This document shows positions 15,990-24,456 of a DNA stretch of 64,000 nt, in pieces (position 1 is the first letter of the stretch; each line of letters begins with the position of its first letter). Position numbers and translations under genes: made by a program. The notes below the pieces were generated by a model. The model made no database searches. It saw nothing but the letters and a program-made list of their open reading frames with translations, and was not told the origin of the DNA. This DNA is from Wenzhouxiangellaceae bacterium (GTDB lineage Bacteria > Pseudomonadota > Gammaproteobacteria > Xanthomonadales > Wenzhouxiangellaceae): NCBI GenBank assembly GCA_028289455.1, contig JANQPN010000033.1, forward strand, positions 58,981 to 122,980, given 5' to 3'.

Positions 15990-16607
15990 ATGAAATCTGT
16001 TAAATTTGGTGGAAAAGATGTATGCCCATCAAAGATTGTCTGTATCGGCAGAAACTATGCTGCCCATATTCAGGAGCTGGATAATGAAACACCAACAGAA
16101 CCAGTCATCTTCATCAAGCCCAATTCTTCCCTGTCTGATGAGATTTACTTTAACGCTGAAAACAGTATTCACTACGAAGGTGAGCTCACATTTTTGATCC
16201 GCTCGGGAAAATTGCATGGTGTTGGGTTTGGGCTGGATCTTACAAAAAGAGAACTGCAATCGACTTTGAAATCCAAAGGATTGCCCTGGGAGCGATCCAA
16301 ATCTTTCGATAACTCTGCTGTATTCAGCGAATTTATTACACTGCCCGATGACATCTCCAACCTGAGCATCGAACTGCATATCAATGAGCGCCTGGTACAA
16401 CGGGGAAACCATGAATTAATGTTGTATAAGCCAACTGAGATCTTAAATGAAATATCCGGCTTCCTGTCATTGGAAGATAACGACCTGATCATGACGGGCA
16501 CTCCAGAGGGCGTGGGCGCTGTTCAGCAGGGTGATGTTTTTACTGGCAGGATACTTGCCAACGACACGATTATTGTAGAGCAATCATGGACAGTTAAATC
16601 ACCATGA
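15990..16607 (+). CDS. Fumarylacetoacetate hydrolase-family protein
   Basis: A 205-residue protein of the FAH superfamily: IVCIGRNYAAHIQELDNE, PVIFIKPNSSLS, the metal-site region IHYEGELTFLI, GFGLDLTKRELQ, and MTGTPEGVGAVQQGDVFTG at the end. Family members are metal-dependent hydrolases, decarboxylases or isomerases acting on 2-oxo acids, such as acylpyruvate hydrolases. The substrate is not deducible. It is translationally close to the preceding gene. Confidence 0.88.
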   Translation: MKSVKFGGKDVCPSKIVCIGRNYAAHIQELDNETPTEPVIFIKPNSSLSDEIYFNAENSIHYEGELTFLIRSGKLHGVGFGLDLTKRELQSTLKSKGLPWERSKSFDNSAVFSEFITLPDDISNLSIELHINERLVQRGNHELMLYKPTEILNEISGFLSLEDNDLIMTGTPEGVGAVQQGDVFTGRILANDTIIVEQSWTVKSP

Positions 16608-16677
16608 TTAGTTTTTAATACAGGTTTTTAAATACCGGGCTGAATGATCAACCCGGCTGTGACAATCAAATTACTTT

Positions 16678-17097
16678 TTACTTATCACTTTTCAGCTCAG
16701 CATTGCCGGCAATTCTCGGCGCTGTTGGGCAGGTAATTGAGCAATCGGATAATGATCCCTTACAGCTGCGTGTACCATTGGCAAAAGCACAGCTGGCAAT
16801 CACAGCATCCGGCCCCACCGACATGGTATTACCTGAGTGGCCATTGCTGTAGCCGCAGTAAATACTCCAATAGCCGTTGGTTTCGGCAATGTTCCCACCA
16901 ACAAACGGTAATCCAACCAGGCCGCAGTTGTTATAACCGCCAAAACCAATGTCATCGGACACTGCACTGTAGGAACAGTTTATCGAGCTCGGAATGGTAT
17001 GTTGTTGAATACTGTCTGGTGCTGGACATTGAAACGTGACATCTGCCTGGACAATGCCAGCCCCCAATACCAGTAAAAACATAATGATCGTTTTCAT
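16678..17097 (-). CDS. Secreted cysteine-rich protein
   Basis: A 139-residue protein with a cleavable signal (MKTIIMFLLVLGAGIVQA) and nine cysteines in the mature part, including the terminal CKGSLSDCSITCPTAP. It resembles other small beta-rich secreted proteins, but no family is recognised. It is convergent with the FAH gene and divergent from the methyltransferase gene across a 183-bp gap. Confidence 0.7.
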   Translation of the reverse strand: MKTIIMFLLVLGAGIVQADVTFQCPAPDSIQQHTIPSSINCSYSAVSDDIGFGGYNNCGLVGLPFVGGNIAETNGYWSIYCGYSNGHSGNTMSVGPDAVIASCAFANGTRSCKGSLSDCSITCPTAPRIAGNAELKSDK

Positions 17098-17280
17098 AGT
17101 AACCCCCTATCAGTTTTGTAAAGAAACAGCGCAGATTAATGGTTGCGCTGCGGCACTGGTTGAATATCTAATGGCTTTTTCAACGCAAATGCCTGTTCTC
17201 AGTATAAAATTTTTCTTATACAAAGCAAGTCTGACCAATCCACAGTATTTCACGAAAAATATCTAGTAGAGCACATCACC

Positions 17281-17985
17281 ATGAAGCACAACCCCATGTA
17301 CGCTGAATATGCCAGCGCCTATGCCGATGCCATTGAGGCCAATATTTACAATGCCCAGTTCGAGCGGCCTTCTCTACTTGCACTGCTGCCGGATGTGAAA
17401 AATAAATCGGTGCTCGACCTGGGCTGTGGGCCCGGTGTGTATGCACAGATTCTTACTCAGCGGGGCGCCCGTGTTACCGCCGTCGATGGTTCAGCTGAAA
17501 TGGTTGCAATAACCAGTGACAGGCTGGGCCCGTCGGTCAACTGTTATCAACAGAACCTCAATGATGGACTGCCCACGGAAAAAGACCATTCATATGATGT
17601 GGTGATCAGCCCGTTGACCATTCACTATCTGCAGGACTGGCGCCCGTTTCTGAAAGCTGTCCACCGTGTCCTGAAACACGCCGGCAGCTTTGTATTTTCC
17701 ACCCACCATCCGATGGTCGATTTTACCGCCTCACCTTCCGGTGATTACTTCCGGACAGAGCTGATTGAGGAACAATGGGACACCATAGGTAAACCTGTGG
17801 ATGTAGCCTATTACAGAAGGCCGTTAACCGGTATTTTTGAGTCACTCAAAGCGGCTGGCCTGATGGTGGCTGATTTTAGTGAAGGCGAGCCTGTGGCCGA
17901 AATGAAACAATCCAACCCTGAAAAGTATCTTGAGCTTAAAACCAAACCCTGTTTTTTATTCTTCAGGTGTATAACAGTTGCATAA
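17281..17985 (+). CDS. Class I SAM-dependent methyltransferase
   Basis: A 234-residue methyltransferase. Motif I is VLDLGCGPGVYAQIL, motif II is ARVTAVDGSAEMV, then DVVISPLTIHYLQDW and a post-II LKHAGSFVFSTHHP segment. This is a Methyltransf_11-type SmtA/UbiE-like fold. The substrate is unknown. It is monocistronic, with the convergent two-component operon 24 bases downstream. Confidence 0.87.
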   Translation: MKHNPMYAEYASAYADAIEANIYNAQFERPSLLALLPDVKNKSVLDLGCGPGVYAQILTQRGARVTAVDGSAEMVAITSDRLGPSVNCYQQNLNDGLPTEKDHSYDVVISPLTIHYLQDWRPFLKAVHRVLKHAGSFVFSTHHPMVDFTASPSGDYFRTELIEEQWDTIGKPVDVAYYRRPLTGIFESLKAAGLMVADFSEGEPVAEMKQSNPEKYLELKTKPCFLFFRCITVA

Positions 17986-18008
17986 CATCGCCACCCCGGA
18001 CTTTCCTG

Positions 18009-18737
18009 CTAACCCGGGCTTGATGCAAGCTTTGAAAATGCATTCTTAACGGTCCGAATCCTGCGCCGGCTGATGGGTATCTCATCATCATTCTGCATGA
18101 TCATCATTGGCCCACCCTGGCCGGCAGTTACAAACCTGAGTGCCTGAGTCATATTGATAATATGCGAGCGGTGCGTCCGGATGAACATCGACGGCAATTG
18201 GCGTTCCAGCTTATCCAGCCGGTCATAATGCAGCAGGCATCGACCATCTGTTGTGGCAACTTCCACATAATCATCCGCGCCGGATATCCGTACTATGGTT
18301 ACTATAGGAATTATTTCGGTTCTGCTGAGTGAGCGGATAATCAAACGCATTTCACTGCTGCGTGCTTCCCGGGCACGCGTCAACGCACGTGCCAGCCGCT
18401 GTTCAGATACCGGCTTAGATACAAAATCAACCACATCGTGATCAAACGCCTCCAATGCCCGGTCAATATTGGCAGATACGATAACGGTTGCCGGCGGGTT
18501 GGTTTCCTCACCGCGCAGTGCTTCAAAACCGTCATGACCGGAAAGGTCCAGGTCCAGCAACAACAGTTCAACCGTTTTTTCGGCTAGTATTCGGCAGGCT
18601 GAATCCAGGTTATCCGCCAGCCATATATCTTCAGACTCAATACCCAGCTCTGCACTGACCAGACGACGAAGCCGCCTGGCTGCCGGGGCTTCATCTTCAA
18701 CGATCAGAACATTCAATATCGCAATCTCTGAAGCCAA
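18009..18737 (-). CDS. LytTR-family response regulator
   Basis: A 242-residue response regulator. The receiver domain (residues about 8-125) has the acidic cluster E14-D15-E16 and likely phospho-acceptor D62 (LLLLDLDLSGHDG). Residues about 145-238 are a LytTR DNA-binding domain, with DDYVEVATTDGRCLLHYDRL and FIRTHRSHIINM. It overlaps the upstream kinase gene by 41 bases, so the pair is co-translated. LytTR regulators bind imperfect direct repeats, and no target is identified here. Confidence 0.88.
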   Translation of the reverse strand: MASEIAILNVLIVEDEAPAARRLRRLVSAELGIESEDIWLADNLDSACRILAEKTVELLLLDLDLSGHDGFEALRGEETNPPATVIVSANIDRALEAFDHDVVDFVSKPVSEQRLARALTRAREARSSEMRLIIRSLSRTEIIPIVTIVRISGADDYVEVATTDGRCLLHYDRLDKLERQLPSMFIRTHRSHIINMTQALRFVTAGQGGPMMIMQNDDEIPISRRRIRTVKNAFSKLASSPG

Positions 18738-20418
18738 TCCTGGTTACCCAGCCACCATTTGCTCCCGGCCCGTCAGCAAACGATGCAGATTCACCAAATG
18801 CCGCCGCCAGACGTTTACGAACATAATCCAGCCCTTCTCCGCCGGCACTCTTATCCGGACTGCGGACGGCATCAACGGCCGGTGTTATTAACACCAGCTC
18901 CGCTCTGCCATCTGCTTTGCTCAGGCTAAGTACAAATTCAGCACCATCGGCGAACCGGCCATGGGTAAAAGCATTTTCAATAAGTGTATGGATGATGCCG
19001 GGCGGTACCAGCAGTTTTTCATTCACCCCTTCGGTGACCAATGAGAAAGCTTTGTCCACCCGATATGACATCACTTCCAGATGCCGCCGGCAGAGCACTA
19101 TTTCATCAGCCAGAGGCACCAGTTCACGGTGACTCATCTGACCCAGCAGGCGGAATTCTTCTGCCAGTGCGTCAATCATCTTCACGCCGGTAGCTGGTTC
19201 AGACTCAACCCACTCGGTCAATGCATTCAGTGTATTCATCAGAAAATGCGGTGCGATACGCCGGCGCAAAAGCTCGAGTTCCAGCTGCTCGGCGCGAACC
19301 TGAACTGCCTCCCTGTCCAACTGAATACGTCGCATTTCCCTTGCCTGGTCTATAAACAGCGCTACTATCATGACTGCCGCCGCAACAAAAAAAGTACGGT
19401 CCAGAAAGCTTTGCCCATCCCAAATTATCAGCGCCATAAAACCGGCCAGCGCCAATGCCGTCATCCTGGCATTTTTTACACCTCTAACAGCCGGCAGCAA
19501 TACTGCAAGCAAGGCGGCCACATTAGCTGCAAACAGGCTGAATGCTGATTTACCGTCAAAACCATCAATTTGCAGTATGGAAAATGCTGCACCAATGACT
19601 GCAGCCCCCACGAACCATCGCCATCTGGTTTGAAACCGGCGTGCTATGTAGGCTGTCATGCATATGCCGAATCCTGCGGCACAAAAAACCACAACCATTA
19701 ACCGCCAGATTTGCCATGGGTAAGCATAATCAATCAAACTCCGCAGCGATTCCGCACCTAACTGCACAGCCGCGAAAAGCGCCATCAATGCAATGAGTAT
19801 GGTGCCAACCCGACGCTTGTCAGTTAATGAGATAAACCCGAAATACACTGCAGCCAGAACGAATGCGCTTGCCGTCAGCAGTGCCGGCATATAGTAGATG
19901 GTTAATGGTGAAGAAGCCGGTCTCGCAGCAGCCACATAGATGTAATGCACCGGTGTATGCACGTGAATCAGATTATGAAAGCTGGCCATTTTGATGGTGA
20001 TGTCGTTATCACCGGCTGCCATCAGATGCCGGGGAACAAACCATGCGGCATCCAACAGCCCGGGCTTTTCGGAAGTCCTGGAAGAGCCAACGACTCCATT
20101 CCTGCCCAGCAACTTACCGTTCCAATAAACCTCGCTGGAAGACAACGCACCAATATGTAATGTCAGCGGCACCTCTGAAGCAGTTAGCTGATCTGGCAAT
20201 TGGAAGGTTGTTTTCAACCAGACCACTGTGCCTTGGGGATCAATATTAGATAAGGCCAGGTGTTCACAATCCGGGTGATTGAAATCAACAGGGGCGGCGC
20301 TGCTGTTTTCACATACGATGGCATTGTCGACTGTCTGTACAAAGCGGACGGCGTCTTGTGCAAAGGCTGAAGCAGCCATCACCAGACAGATGAATATGCA
20401 GGCGGTACGAATCGACAT
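18697..20418 (-). CDS. LytS-type sensor histidine kinase
   Basis: A 573-residue kinase with a signal peptide, then an extracytoplasmic jelly-roll domain (VYWNGKLLGRNG, DITIKMASFH) at about residues 60-170. Seven or so membrane spans follow (about 180-360). The cytoplasmic end carries a His_kinase (PF06580) motif, RRRIAPHFLMNTLNALTEWV, and HATPase boxes (HTLIENAFTHG and GGEGLDYVRKRLAAAFG). This is a 7TM-DISM-like arrangement. It is the first gene of an operon with the LytTR regulator and diverges from the S33 hydrolase gene across 130 bases. Confidence 0.85.
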   Translation of the reverse strand: MSIRTACIFICLVMAASAFAQDAVRFVQTVDNAIVCENSSAAPVDFNHPDCEHLALSNIDPQGTVVWLKTTFQLPDQLTASEVPLTLHIGALSSSEVYWNGKLLGRNGVVGSSRTSEKPGLLDAAWFVPRHLMAAGDNDITIKMASFHNLIHVHTPVHYIYVAAARPASSPLTIYYMPALLTASAFVLAAVYFGFISLTDKRRVGTILIALMALFAAVQLGAESLRSLIDYAYPWQIWRLMVVVFCAAGFGICMTAYIARRFQTRWRWFVGAAVIGAAFSILQIDGFDGKSAFSLFAANVAALLAVLLPAVRGVKNARMTALALAGFMALIIWDGQSFLDRTFFVAAAVMIVALFIDQAREMRRIQLDREAVQVRAEQLELELLRRRIAPHFLMNTLNALTEWVESEPATGVKMIDALAEEFRLLGQMSHRELVPLADEIVLCRRHLEVMSYRVDKAFSLVTEGVNEKLLVPPGIIHTLIENAFTHGRFADGAEFVLSLSKADGRAELVLITPAVDAVRSPDKSAGGEGLDYVRKRLAAAFGESASFADGPGANGGWVTRIGFRDCDIECSDR

Positions 20419-20548
20419 GCCGCTATTTTAACCTGCATACCTCAATTGACCGCGCCGTTAACCGAACCGTTTCCGCCGTTAACCGATGAACAGCTGCGCA
20501 GCGAGTAATCGATGGTTATGGTTCTGCTAAACACAACCAGGAATATCT

Positions 20549-22000
20549 ATGTCTTCCTTAACATTGCGTATTGTTATTGCCACTGTCATATTGTTTGGTC
20601 TGAGCCTGAATAATACCGCCTACTCAGCCACGCCTAACATTACATTCGAACCCTACCAGTTTGAAGCAGGCGACGGAACTGTGGTTGAAGCGGAACGGGG
20701 CAGTTTTGAAGTGCCGGAAAACCGGAATAACCCCGATGCCCGGAATATCGAAATTCAATTCGTCCGCTTTAAATCCACCAGTGATAATCCAGGAGCGCCG
20801 ATTGTCTACCTGGCCGGTGGTCCTGGTGGATCGGGGGTCGGTACCGCCAGAGGCCGTCGCTTTCCGCTATTTATGGCCATGCGTGAATTCGGCGATGTGA
20901 TCGCATTCGACCAGCGCGGTACCGGATGGTCCAACCACATCACTGAATGCGAAACCGAACATCGTTTCCCCCTTGATCAGCCTCTGACCAGGGAGCACTC
21001 GATTCCAGTGTTGCGCCAGGCTGCAAATGAATGTGCAACATTCTGGAAATCCCAGGGGGTGGATCTGGCCGGCTATAACACCCTGGAAAGTGCCCGGGAC
21101 ATCAACGCACTTCGGCAAGGACTGGGAGTAGAAAAACTTACCCTATGGGGAATCAGTTACGGCTCGCATCTGGCCATGGCCGCTGTTAAGGTCATGCCGG
21201 ATAATATCAACCGGATGGTTTTGACCGGCATTGAAGGACTGAATGCAACGGTCAAATTACCGGCCCGCACCGACGCATACTTTCAACGGCTGCAGGATGC
21301 CATCAATGCCGACTCCGGGGCTGCAGAGGCGTTTCCCGATCTTGCCGGGCTTATGCGCAATGTTCACGCAAAACTGGAGCAGCAACCCATTAACGCGGTA
21401 TTCACCGATGAGGCCGGCGAAACCGTGAACATGACGATCGGCAAATTGGAAATGCAAATGGTCGGTTCTTTTTCAATAGCGGATCCTGCCAGTGCAGCAC
21501 GTTTGCCGGCAATTTATGCGATGGCCGCTGCCGGTGATGTCAGTCGTATTGCACCATTCATCTATGACAATCTGCGGCGCGATCCCATTTCTTTCAGCGG
21601 CATGCCGGAAGCCATGGATATCATGTCAGGCATCTCCTCGCAGCGTCTGAGTCTGGTCAATCAGCAGGCTGAAACTTCTTTGCTGGGTGATTTGCTGAAC
21701 TTCCCCATGCCGCATCTGGCTAACTCGTTCGGCCTAAGTGATCTCGGCGATGGATTCCGCACTCAGGTAACAACTGATGTGCCGACATTGATATTAACCA
21801 GCACCCTGGATGGGCGCACTTATCCGGAAGGTGCAATCGAAGCTGTCAGTGGTCCGGCAATACACCGGGTTATCGTGGAAAACGGCGGGCATAATGTATT
21901 TATGCAGGCGCCTGAAATCAGCGAGCTTATTATCAGCTATATGCGGGGTGAAAAGACCCCGGACAGCGTTACGTTAGCGCCACCTAAGTTCCTGTTTTAA
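20549..22000 (+). CDS. Exported S33-family alpha/beta-hydrolase (TAP-like)
   Basis: A 483-residue protein with a signal peptide (TLRIVIATVILFGLSLNNTAYSA). Hallmarks are the oxyanion loop YLAGGPGGSGVG, the FDQRGTGWS strand-turn, the nucleophile elbow GISYGSHLA, an aspartate in TSTLDGRTYP and a histidine in NGGHNVF. It fits proline-iminopeptidase/tripeptidyl-aminopeptidase-like hydrolases, and the substrate is likely peptides or esters. It diverges from the kinase operon. Two hairpins follow in the 290-base gap. Confidence 0.86.
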   Translation: MSSLTLRIVIATVILFGLSLNNTAYSATPNITFEPYQFEAGDGTVVEAERGSFEVPENRNNPDARNIEIQFVRFKSTSDNPGAPIVYLAGGPGGSGVGTARGRRFPLFMAMREFGDVIAFDQRGTGWSNHITECETEHRFPLDQPLTREHSIPVLRQAANECATFWKSQGVDLAGYNTLESARDINALRQGLGVEKLTLWGISYGSHLAMAAVKVMPDNINRMVLTGIEGLNATVKLPARTDAYFQRLQDAINADSGAAEAFPDLAGLMRNVHAKLEQQPINAVFTDEAGETVNMTIGKLEMQMVGSFSIADPASAARLPAIYAMAAAGDVSRIAPFIYDNLRRDPISFSGMPEAMDIMSGISSQRLSLVNQQAETSLLGDLLNFPMPHLANSFGLSDLGDGFRTQVTTDVPTLILTSTLDGRTYPEGAIEAVSGPAIHRVIVENGGHNVFMQAPEISELIISYMRGEKTPDSVTLAPPKFLF

Positions 22001-22011
22001 TTGGGCCTTCT

Positions 22012-22047
22012 GGTGCTGATGCTGTATTCTGATTAATCTTCAGCACC
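22012..22047 (+). terminator. Hairpin downstream of the S33 hydrolase gene
   Basis: GGTGCTGA (22012-22019) pairs with TCAGCACC (22040-22047) across a 20-base loop. The loop is long and no clear U-tract follows, so the call is weak. Confidence 0.35.
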
Positions 22048-22084
22048 TCTGATTACAGGCGGTTTCAGCCCCAATTCACCCATC

Positions 22085-22115
22085 AACGGTCATCAAAGCC
22101 TCTTTGATGACCGTT
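22085..22115 (+). terminator. Strong hairpin, likely intrinsic terminator
   Basis: A perfect 13-bp stem, AACGGTCATCAAA / TTTGATGACCGTT, with a 5-base loop (GCCTC), followed by ATTTC. It lies about 85 bases after the S33 hydrolase stop, in a gap that otherwise shows nothing obvious. Confidence 0.6.
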
Positions 22116-22290
22116 ATTTCGGACTGCACGTCGAGCAATTTTCCTACATACAAGGTTTTCCCGTACCGGTACATTATCAACCAGGTAATCAAACACAAGA
22201 CAGCACAACAAAGCTGCAATTGACTACCGGGGCAGATTCAGAGCGCAATCAGCCATTTTGAAGTGAAAACAACAACGATAGGAAACACTC

Positions 22291-22641
22291 ATGTTACTGG
22301 AACACAACTGGCGCGGGGTTACCAACAGCAGATATGAATTTCAGGTTCATTCGAATGATTCTGCATGGCCATACTGGGGAGGCGTGTACATGTTATGCAG
22401 CCGCAGCGAATTGGGTTGGGTAGTGCACTATATTGGTGAAACCGATGATTTATCCGAAGCACTGACACCAGGCAATGACAGTGAACTGCATTCCAGTGCG
22501 TTATATGCCACCCATGTTCACTTCATGCTGTGTTGTGACCCGCTGGAAAGAAAACGGGCGTCACGTGATTTAACTGCTGCATTGCAGCCGGCGTTCAACT
22601 TACCTGTAAATATACTTGAGCCATTAAGCAAAGTGGCCTGA
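22291..22641 (+). CDS. GIY-YIG-like small protein
   Basis: A 116-residue protein. Residues about 30-52 contain GVYMLCSRSELG and then HYIGETDDLSEAL, which match the GIY...YIG order of the GIY-YIG nuclease fold. The catalytic arginine and glutamate of that family are not obvious, so it may be a non-catalytic relative. It ends on the base before the convergent methyltransferase ends. A strong ribosome site was not identified. Confidence 0.6.
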   Translation: MLLEHNWRGVTNSRYEFQVHSNDSAWPYWGGVYMLCSRSELGWVVHYIGETDDLSEALTPGNDSELHSSALYATHVHFMLCCDPLERKRASRDLTAALQPAFNLPVNILEPLSKVA

Positions 22642-23217
22642 TCAGCGCCCGGGGCGGCGTAGAACCATGCCATAGTGATATGGCGGTAGTTTTATAACCC
22701 CGCTATCCGGGATAAACCCGGCCTGCTCAGCCCACATCATGCACTGCTCCGGTTTGGGGCGCATACTCATCGGCGGCCCGCGGGGTGTTTCCGGATCATG
22801 ATTCCAGTGAATGATCCCGATACATCCGCCAGCTGACAGATTACGATAAACCTCCCGCAATAAAGTCACCGGCTGTTCATGATGAAGAATATTGAACAGC
22901 ATCGCATAGTCCATTCTGCCTGAAGGCAATCCACTACCATCATTGACAAAATCTCTGCATTTGAACTCGATATTGTTCAACCCCTGATCCCGGGCTCTGG
23001 CAGCAGACACCTCCAGCATCTGCGGATCGATATCCAACGCTATGACCTGTCCGCCTATGAGCTCTGCCGCGGCAACTGTGAATGTTCCGTAACCACAGCC
23101 AAACTCAATGAGATTCTGACAGGCAGCCGTTAACCCAAGTGTTTGCAGAATCTCCTGAGGCTCAAAATATGAATCCCACACGCTCTGTTCCGGCATGCCG
23201 CTTTCACGAACTTTCAT
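22642..23217 (-). CDS. Class I SAM-dependent methyltransferase
   Basis: A 191-residue methyltransferase. Motif I is LIEFGCGYGTFTVAAAELIG, motif II VIALDIDPQMLEVSAARA, and FNILHHEQPVTLLREVYRNL is the post-motif helix. The start is taken at ATG 23217 (MKVRESGMPEQ). A longer reading to 23598 would add about 127 low-complexity residues and overlap gloA, so it was rejected. The substrate is unknown. Confidence 0.8.
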   Translation of the reverse strand: MKVRESGMPEQSVWDSYFEPQEILQTLGLTAACQNLIEFGCGYGTFTVAAAELIGGQVIALDIDPQMLEVSAARARDQGLNNIEFKCRDFVNDGSGLPSGRMDYAMLFNILHHEQPVTLLREVYRNLSAGGCIGIIHWNHDPETPRGPPMSMRPKPEQCMMWAEQAGFIPDSGVIKLPPYHYGMVLRRPGR

Positions 23218-23430
23218 TTGGCTGTTGTTTCCCTGGAAAAACGTTTCATCAGACGGGCTAATTATTGAAGCTGAATGCCATCTTATTAACAGACCAGCCA
23301 TTCCGCAAACCACTATTCCAGCCTTCAGGATTAAATTAACAACCTTATGCTGCGTTGCCACCAAGATACCCGTATGATGCTCTTTCTCAAGCGCATAGAT
23401 AACCAACTTTTGACTGCACAGGAAGCTGAC

Positions 23431-23871
23431 ATGCGATATCTTCACACAATGGTCCGGGTAAGCGACCTGGAAAAGTCTCTGGATTTTTACTGCAACAAGC
23501 TGGGCCTGATTGAAATCAGCCGCCGTGATGTCGAACAGGGCCGCTTCACGCTGGTATTTCTGGCCGCACCCGGTGATCGGGAACAGGCGAGTGAACATTA
23601 TGCGCCGATGCTTGAACTGACCTATAACTGGGACCCTGAAGATTATTCAGGCGGGCGTAATTTCGGCCATCTGGCTTATCAGGTGGATGATATTTACGCA
23701 TTGTGCGAACACCTGCAGCAATGCGGGGTAACCATCAACCGTCCACCGCGAGATGGCCGTATGGCTTTTGTTCGATCACCAGACGGCATTTCCATTGAAC
23801 TGCTGCAAAAAGGCGATGCACTGCCCGGCAAAGAACCATGGTTGTCGATGCCCAATACCGGAGAATGGTGA
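23431..23871 (+). CDS. gloA: Lactoylglutathione lyase (glyoxalase I)
   Basis: A 146-residue VOC-fold enzyme that converts the hemithioacetal of methylglyoxal and glutathione to S-lactoylglutathione in the cytosol. It resembles E. coli GloA over most of its length ([36 protein letters not shown]). The four metal ligands H5, E62, H80 and E123 are all present. ATG 23431 follows AGGAAG. An earlier in-frame start at 23347 was rejected as an extension outside the fold. Confidence 0.9.
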   Translation: MRYLHTMVRVSDLEKSLDFYCNKLGLIEISRRDVEQGRFTLVFLAAPGDREQASEHYAPMLELTYNWDPEDYSGGRNFGHLAYQVDDIYALCEHLQQCGVTINRPPRDGRMAFVRSPDGISIELLQKGDALPGKEPWLSMPNTGEW

Positions 23872-23925
23872 AACAGCAATTAGCCGCAGCTGCCACCAGC
23901 TGTGCTTAAATTTCTGAACAGATAC

Positions 23926-24453
23926 TCAACCCGGCGTCTTTTCCAGCCGCCGCTTTGCTGAACTCAACAGTACTCTCGAATACAGTTTGTGAAACCCGAG
24001 CAAAAGATTGAACCGGCCGGATGACTTTCGCCGGGCAGCATCAGACTTATCCTTATGCACCACAGCCGAGCCGAACCATAGCCTGGTTTTCCCGGGCTCA
24101 CCAGCTTCCTGCGTCACCATAAACCAGGAACGTGTGCGCCCGGTGAAATCGCACATCAGCAGCTGCCCTTCTGAACGCTGCTCCAGAATCCAGGCCGCAA
24201 ATGCATCAATCCTTCCCTCAGCCACATCAGCGGCCTGCTGATCAGATGACGGTTTGCTGACCAGCCATCTCAGTATCCAACGTTCCAGCTTAAACACTGC
24301 TGTGGTGTAAAACGCCAGCACGAATTCCGGCAGTGTCACCGTTTGATTAATGACAATCGAAAAACAATCTGTATAAGAGTGAACCGATTGCGATCCGTCA
24401 GCATACTTTTGCAAAAGCGCCTGCTCGGGTAACGGACCTGACTGAACTGACAT
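23926..24453 (-). CDS. Conserved hypothetical protein, third gene of the DsrE operon
   Basis: A 175-residue protein without signal peptide or membrane span. The C-terminal half contains TGRTRSWFMVTQEAG, RLWFGSAVV and a basic helix. The family is unclear to me. It starts three bases after the acyl-CoA ligase gene ends, so the two are co-transcribed. Confidence 0.7.
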   Translation of the reverse strand: MSVQSGPLPEQALLQKYADGSQSVHSYTDCFSIVINQTVTLPEFVLAFYTTAVFKLERWILRWLVSKPSSDQQAADVAEGRIDAFAAWILEQRSEGQLLMCDFTGRTRSWFMVTQEAGEPGKTRLWFGSAVVHKDKSDAARRKSSGRFNLLLGFHKLYSRVLLSSAKRRLEKTPG

Positions 24454-24456
24454 GAC

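Noticed and set aside
23218..23598. N-terminal extension of the methyltransferase at 22642-23217
   Set aside because: It lacks any family match and overlaps the start of gloA; the domain begins well with the ATG at 23217.
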